NCBI GenBank assembly: GCA_030646595.1
Contig: JAUSKS010000221.1
Span: forward strand, 1-7,235
DNA length: 7,235 nucleotides
From: Gallionellaceae bacterium
GTDB taxonomy: Bacteria > Pseudomonadota > Gammaproteobacteria > Burkholderiales > Gallionellaceae
Reading direction: 5' to 3'
The notes under the pieces are model-generated. The model worked only from the letters and a program-made list of their open reading frames with translations. It did not search any database and was not told the DNA's origin. Position 1 is the first letter of the stretch, and every line of letters begins with the position of its first letter. The position numbers were made by a program, and so were the translations under genes. Positions 5,571 to 7,235 of this stretch are shown here, one piece after another.

Positions 5571-7016
5571 ATGGCACGTATTGCACTAGCCGGTTTTTTG
5601 CATGAAACAAATACGTTTGCGCAACAGCGTACGGATATGGCGGCGTTCCTGACTGCCGGGGCATGGCCGGGTTTGGTGCAAGGGCAAGCTGTGTTCGATG
5701 TGATCGGCGGCAACATTGCAACTAGCGGATTTATCAAAACCGCAACAGCCTATGGCCATGAACTACTGCCGCTGTTGTGGACCTCAGCCAATCCATCCGG
5801 TTTGGTGACCCAATCAGCATTTGAAAAAATCTGGTCGTTGCTGGCGCACGAGCTGGAACAGGCTTTGCCGATAGATGCCTTGTTTCTTGATTTGCATGGC
5901 GCGATGGTGGCTGAGCATGTCGAAGACGGCGAAGGGGAATTGTTGGCGCGCATACGGGCTATCATCGGTAATCACATTCCTATCGTTGTGGCGCTGGATT
6001 TTCATGCCAACATCAGCCCGCGCATGGTGGCGCTATCCGATGCGCTAAGCGTTTATCGCACCTATCCGCATGTGGATATGGCTGACACAGGTAGCCGTGC
6101 TGCTGTCCTGCTGCAACGGCTGCTGGCGGGTGAGCGGCTGCATAAAGCTTATCGCCAGCTTCCTTTTTTGATTCCCCTGGTGTGGCAATGCACCTTGATT
6201 GAACCGCTGGCCAGCTTGATGCAAATGGTTGAACAGCAGGAACGGGGCTGCCAGGTTAGCGCAATGATAGTCCCCGGTTTTTCGCTGGCCGACATTTATG
6301 ATTGCGGCCCCACCGTATTGGCGTACGGTACCGATAGGGCAGCCACCGAAGCAGTAGCGCAACGCTTATACGATGCCATGCTGGCACAGCGCGCTCAATT
6401 TAACGGCCAGCTATACAGTTCGCAACAGGCGGTAAGTCATGCCCTTGTCAGCATGAGTGATGGCCTGGTTATCCTGGCTGATACGCAAGATAATCCCGGC
6501 GGAGGCGCTGCCGGTAATACCACCGACATCCTGCGCGAGCTGTTGCATCAAGGCGCACCCGATGCCTGTATCGGCTTGCTGTGCGATCCTGCTGCCGCAG
6601 CGGCAGCACATGCCGCAGGAGTGGGGGCCACTGTGGAATTAGCGCTAGGTTTACCACCTGTTATGGGACGCTATACGGTTGAAGCTTTGGGCCATGGTCA
6701 GTTTACGGGCACCGGCCCTTTTTATTTGGGTTGCCGCATGAGCCTGGGGCCGATGGCACGTTTGCGCCTGGAGGGTGTGCAGATAGTAGTCTCCAGCCGC
6801 AAACAGCAGGCGGCGGATCAGGCCATGTTCCGCCATCTGGGGATAGAGCCAGCGCAACAGCGCATTCTAGTATTAAAAAGCTCAGTCCATTTCCGCGCGG
6901 ACTTTGGCCCATTAGCGCAAGAAATTCTGATCGTGGCCGCTCCTGGCGGAGAAAATATTGCTGATCTGACGCAACTACATTATCAAAAATTACGTCCTGG
7001 GGTCAGCGTGGGATGA
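5571..7016 (+). CDS. M81-family metallopeptidase (MlrC-like)
   Basis: A 481-residue protein of peptidase family M81 (DUF1485 plus MlrC C-terminal domain), named after MlrC, the Sphingomonas enzyme that hydrolyses linearised microcystin. Landmarks: MARIALAGFLHETNTF (1-16), LFLDLHGAMVAE (104-115), ALDFHANIS (141-149), YRTYPHVDMADTG (162-174), PGFSLADIYDCGP (235-247), ADTQDNPGGG (303-312) and LKSSVHFRADFGPLA (435-449). The zinc ligands known for MlrC (Asp, His, His) correspond to Asp143, His145 and His167 with identical spacing, so it should be a working metallohydrolase. There is no signal peptide, which suggests a cytoplasmic location. Most members have unknown substrates, probably small peptides or amides; a microcystin role should not be assumed. 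The start follows the alcohol dehydrogenase stop by 8 nt with no clear ribosome site, suggesting coupling. Its 3' end overlaps a convergent transporter gene by 14 nt. Confidence 0.93.
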   Translation: MARIALAGFLHETNTFAQQRTDMAAFLTAGAWPGLVQGQAVFDVIGGNIATSGFIKTATAYGHELLPLLWTSANPSGLVTQSAFEKIWSLLAHELEQALPIDALFLDLHGAMVAEHVEDGEGELLARIRAIIGNHIPIVVALDFHANISPRMVALSDALSVYRTYPHVDMADTGSRAAVLLQRLLAGERLHKAYRQLPFLIPLVWQCTLIEPLASLMQMVEQQERGCQVSAMIVPGFSLADIYDCGPTVLAYGTDRAATEAVAQRLYDAMLAQRAQFNGQLYSSQQAVSHALVSMSDGLVILADTQDNPGGGAAGNTTDILRELLHQGAPDACIGLLCDPAAAAAAHAAGVGATVELALGLPPVMGRYTVEALGHGQFTGTGPFYLGCRMSLGPMARLRLEGVQIVVSSRKQQAADQAMFRHLGIEPAQQRILVLKSSVHFRADFGPLAQEILIVAAPGGENIADLTQLHYQKLRPGVSVG

Positions 7017-7235
7017 AGATGACAGGATGCCATCCCATTATCCACAGCATGACAAAAAATCCCAGCACATAGGCAACAGCAACATGCCAGCCTTCTTTAA
7101 GCCAGTGCAAAGTATTTTTCCCTTGCGGAAACATATTGCAAATGGCGATGCCTGCTGAAGAGCCAAACCAGATCATGGAGCCGCCATAACCGACAGCAAA
7201 TGCCAGTTGTCCCCAATCATAGCCGCCCTGCTTTA
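7003..7235 (-). CDS. C-terminal end of an ion transporter (NhaD/SLC13-like antiporter), partial
   Basis: Read on the minus strand, an open frame enters from the right edge (first full codon ends at 7233) and gives 76 residues before a TGA at 7003-7005. It contains YGGSMIWFGSSAGIAICNMF (16-35), a glycine- and serine-rich re-entrant-type segment, then GWHVAVAYVLGFFVMLWIMG (48-67), a clear final transmembrane helix, and a short tail WHPVIFIPR. I associate the G-G-S-M-I-W-F-G-S-S-A-G motif with NhaD-like Na+/H+ antiporters of the ion transporter superfamily, which also holds citrate/SLC13 permeases; exact substrate is unsure. It is an inner-membrane protein. The start and most of the gene lie outside the window. 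It runs convergent to the M81 gene and overlaps its last 14 nt. Confidence 0.65.
   Translation of the reverse strand, partial: KQGGYDWGQLAFAVGYGGSMIWFGSSAGIAICNMFPQGKNTLHWLKEGWHVAVAYVLGFFVMLWIMGWHPVIFIPR

Noticed and set aside
6591..6607. GCTGCCGC-A-GCGGCAGC inverted repeat in the M81 gene
   Set aside because: It falls in an alanine-rich stretch where GCN codons readily create such symmetry.
1..7235. CRISPR array, tRNA, rRNA, riboswitch or attC-like site
   Set aside because: No regularly spaced repeats, no cloverleaf-like or recognisable RNA motifs were seen on either strand by reading.

Overview
The window looks like a piece of a proteobacterial chromosome, most likely betaproteobacterial (Nitrosomonadales-like). 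The grounds are a moderate GC content, a class I aldolase very close to the E. coli FbaB type, and a short palindromic repeat element of a style I associate with that group. The taxonomic placement is an inference from recalled similarity, not a search result.

Layout, left to right. (1) Positions 1-1003 are a scrapyard of accessory-gene pieces, all on the + strand. A complete HicB-type antitoxin (115-321) overlaps a HicA toxin cut off after its catalytic His (314-421). Next is the N-terminal part of a phage-type ORF6N-domain protein (457-762), which carries a perfect 33-nt palindrome inside its coding sequence (654-686). Last is a short N-terminal piece of what looks like an ECF sigma factor (808-927). 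All three broken genes keep their 5' end and lose their 3' end. (2) Positions 1004-3469 hold two intact metabolic genes: fbaB (class I fructose-bisphosphate aldolase) and an NAD(P)-dependent aldehyde dehydrogenase. (3) Positions 3484-4386 are an insertion-like block: an intact vapBC toxin-antitoxin operon with its own promoter and a palindromic operator, followed 18 nt later by a 141-bp non-coding palindromic element (MITE-like) with 20-bp terminal inverted repeats and a TAAA target duplication. (4) Positions 4390-7016 continue the metabolic run with an iron-containing alcohol dehydrogenase and an M81 (MlrC-like) metallopeptidase, 8 nt apart. (5) At the right edge, the C-terminal end of a membrane ion transporter (NhaD/SLC13-like) lies on the - strand and overlaps the peptidase gene tail to tail by 14 nt.

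How the genes may work together. The aldolase, aldehyde dehydrogenase, alcohol dehydrogenase and M81 hydrolase run in one direction with short gaps except where vapBC and the repeat element sit. This suggests an ancestral fbaB-aldh-adh-mlrC transcription unit that was later split. Their shared substrate cannot be read from sequence; an aldehyde made or consumed by aldol chemistry and then oxidised or reduced by the two dehydrogenases is the simplest idea, and the hydrolase's role is open. With no visible terminator after vapC, the downstream adh-mlrC pair may now be transcribed at least partly from the self-repressed vapBC promoter and through the palindromic element. The two observations most worth checking are the perfect palindrome inside the ORF6N fragment, and the vapBC plus palindromic element insertion splitting the metabolic operon.
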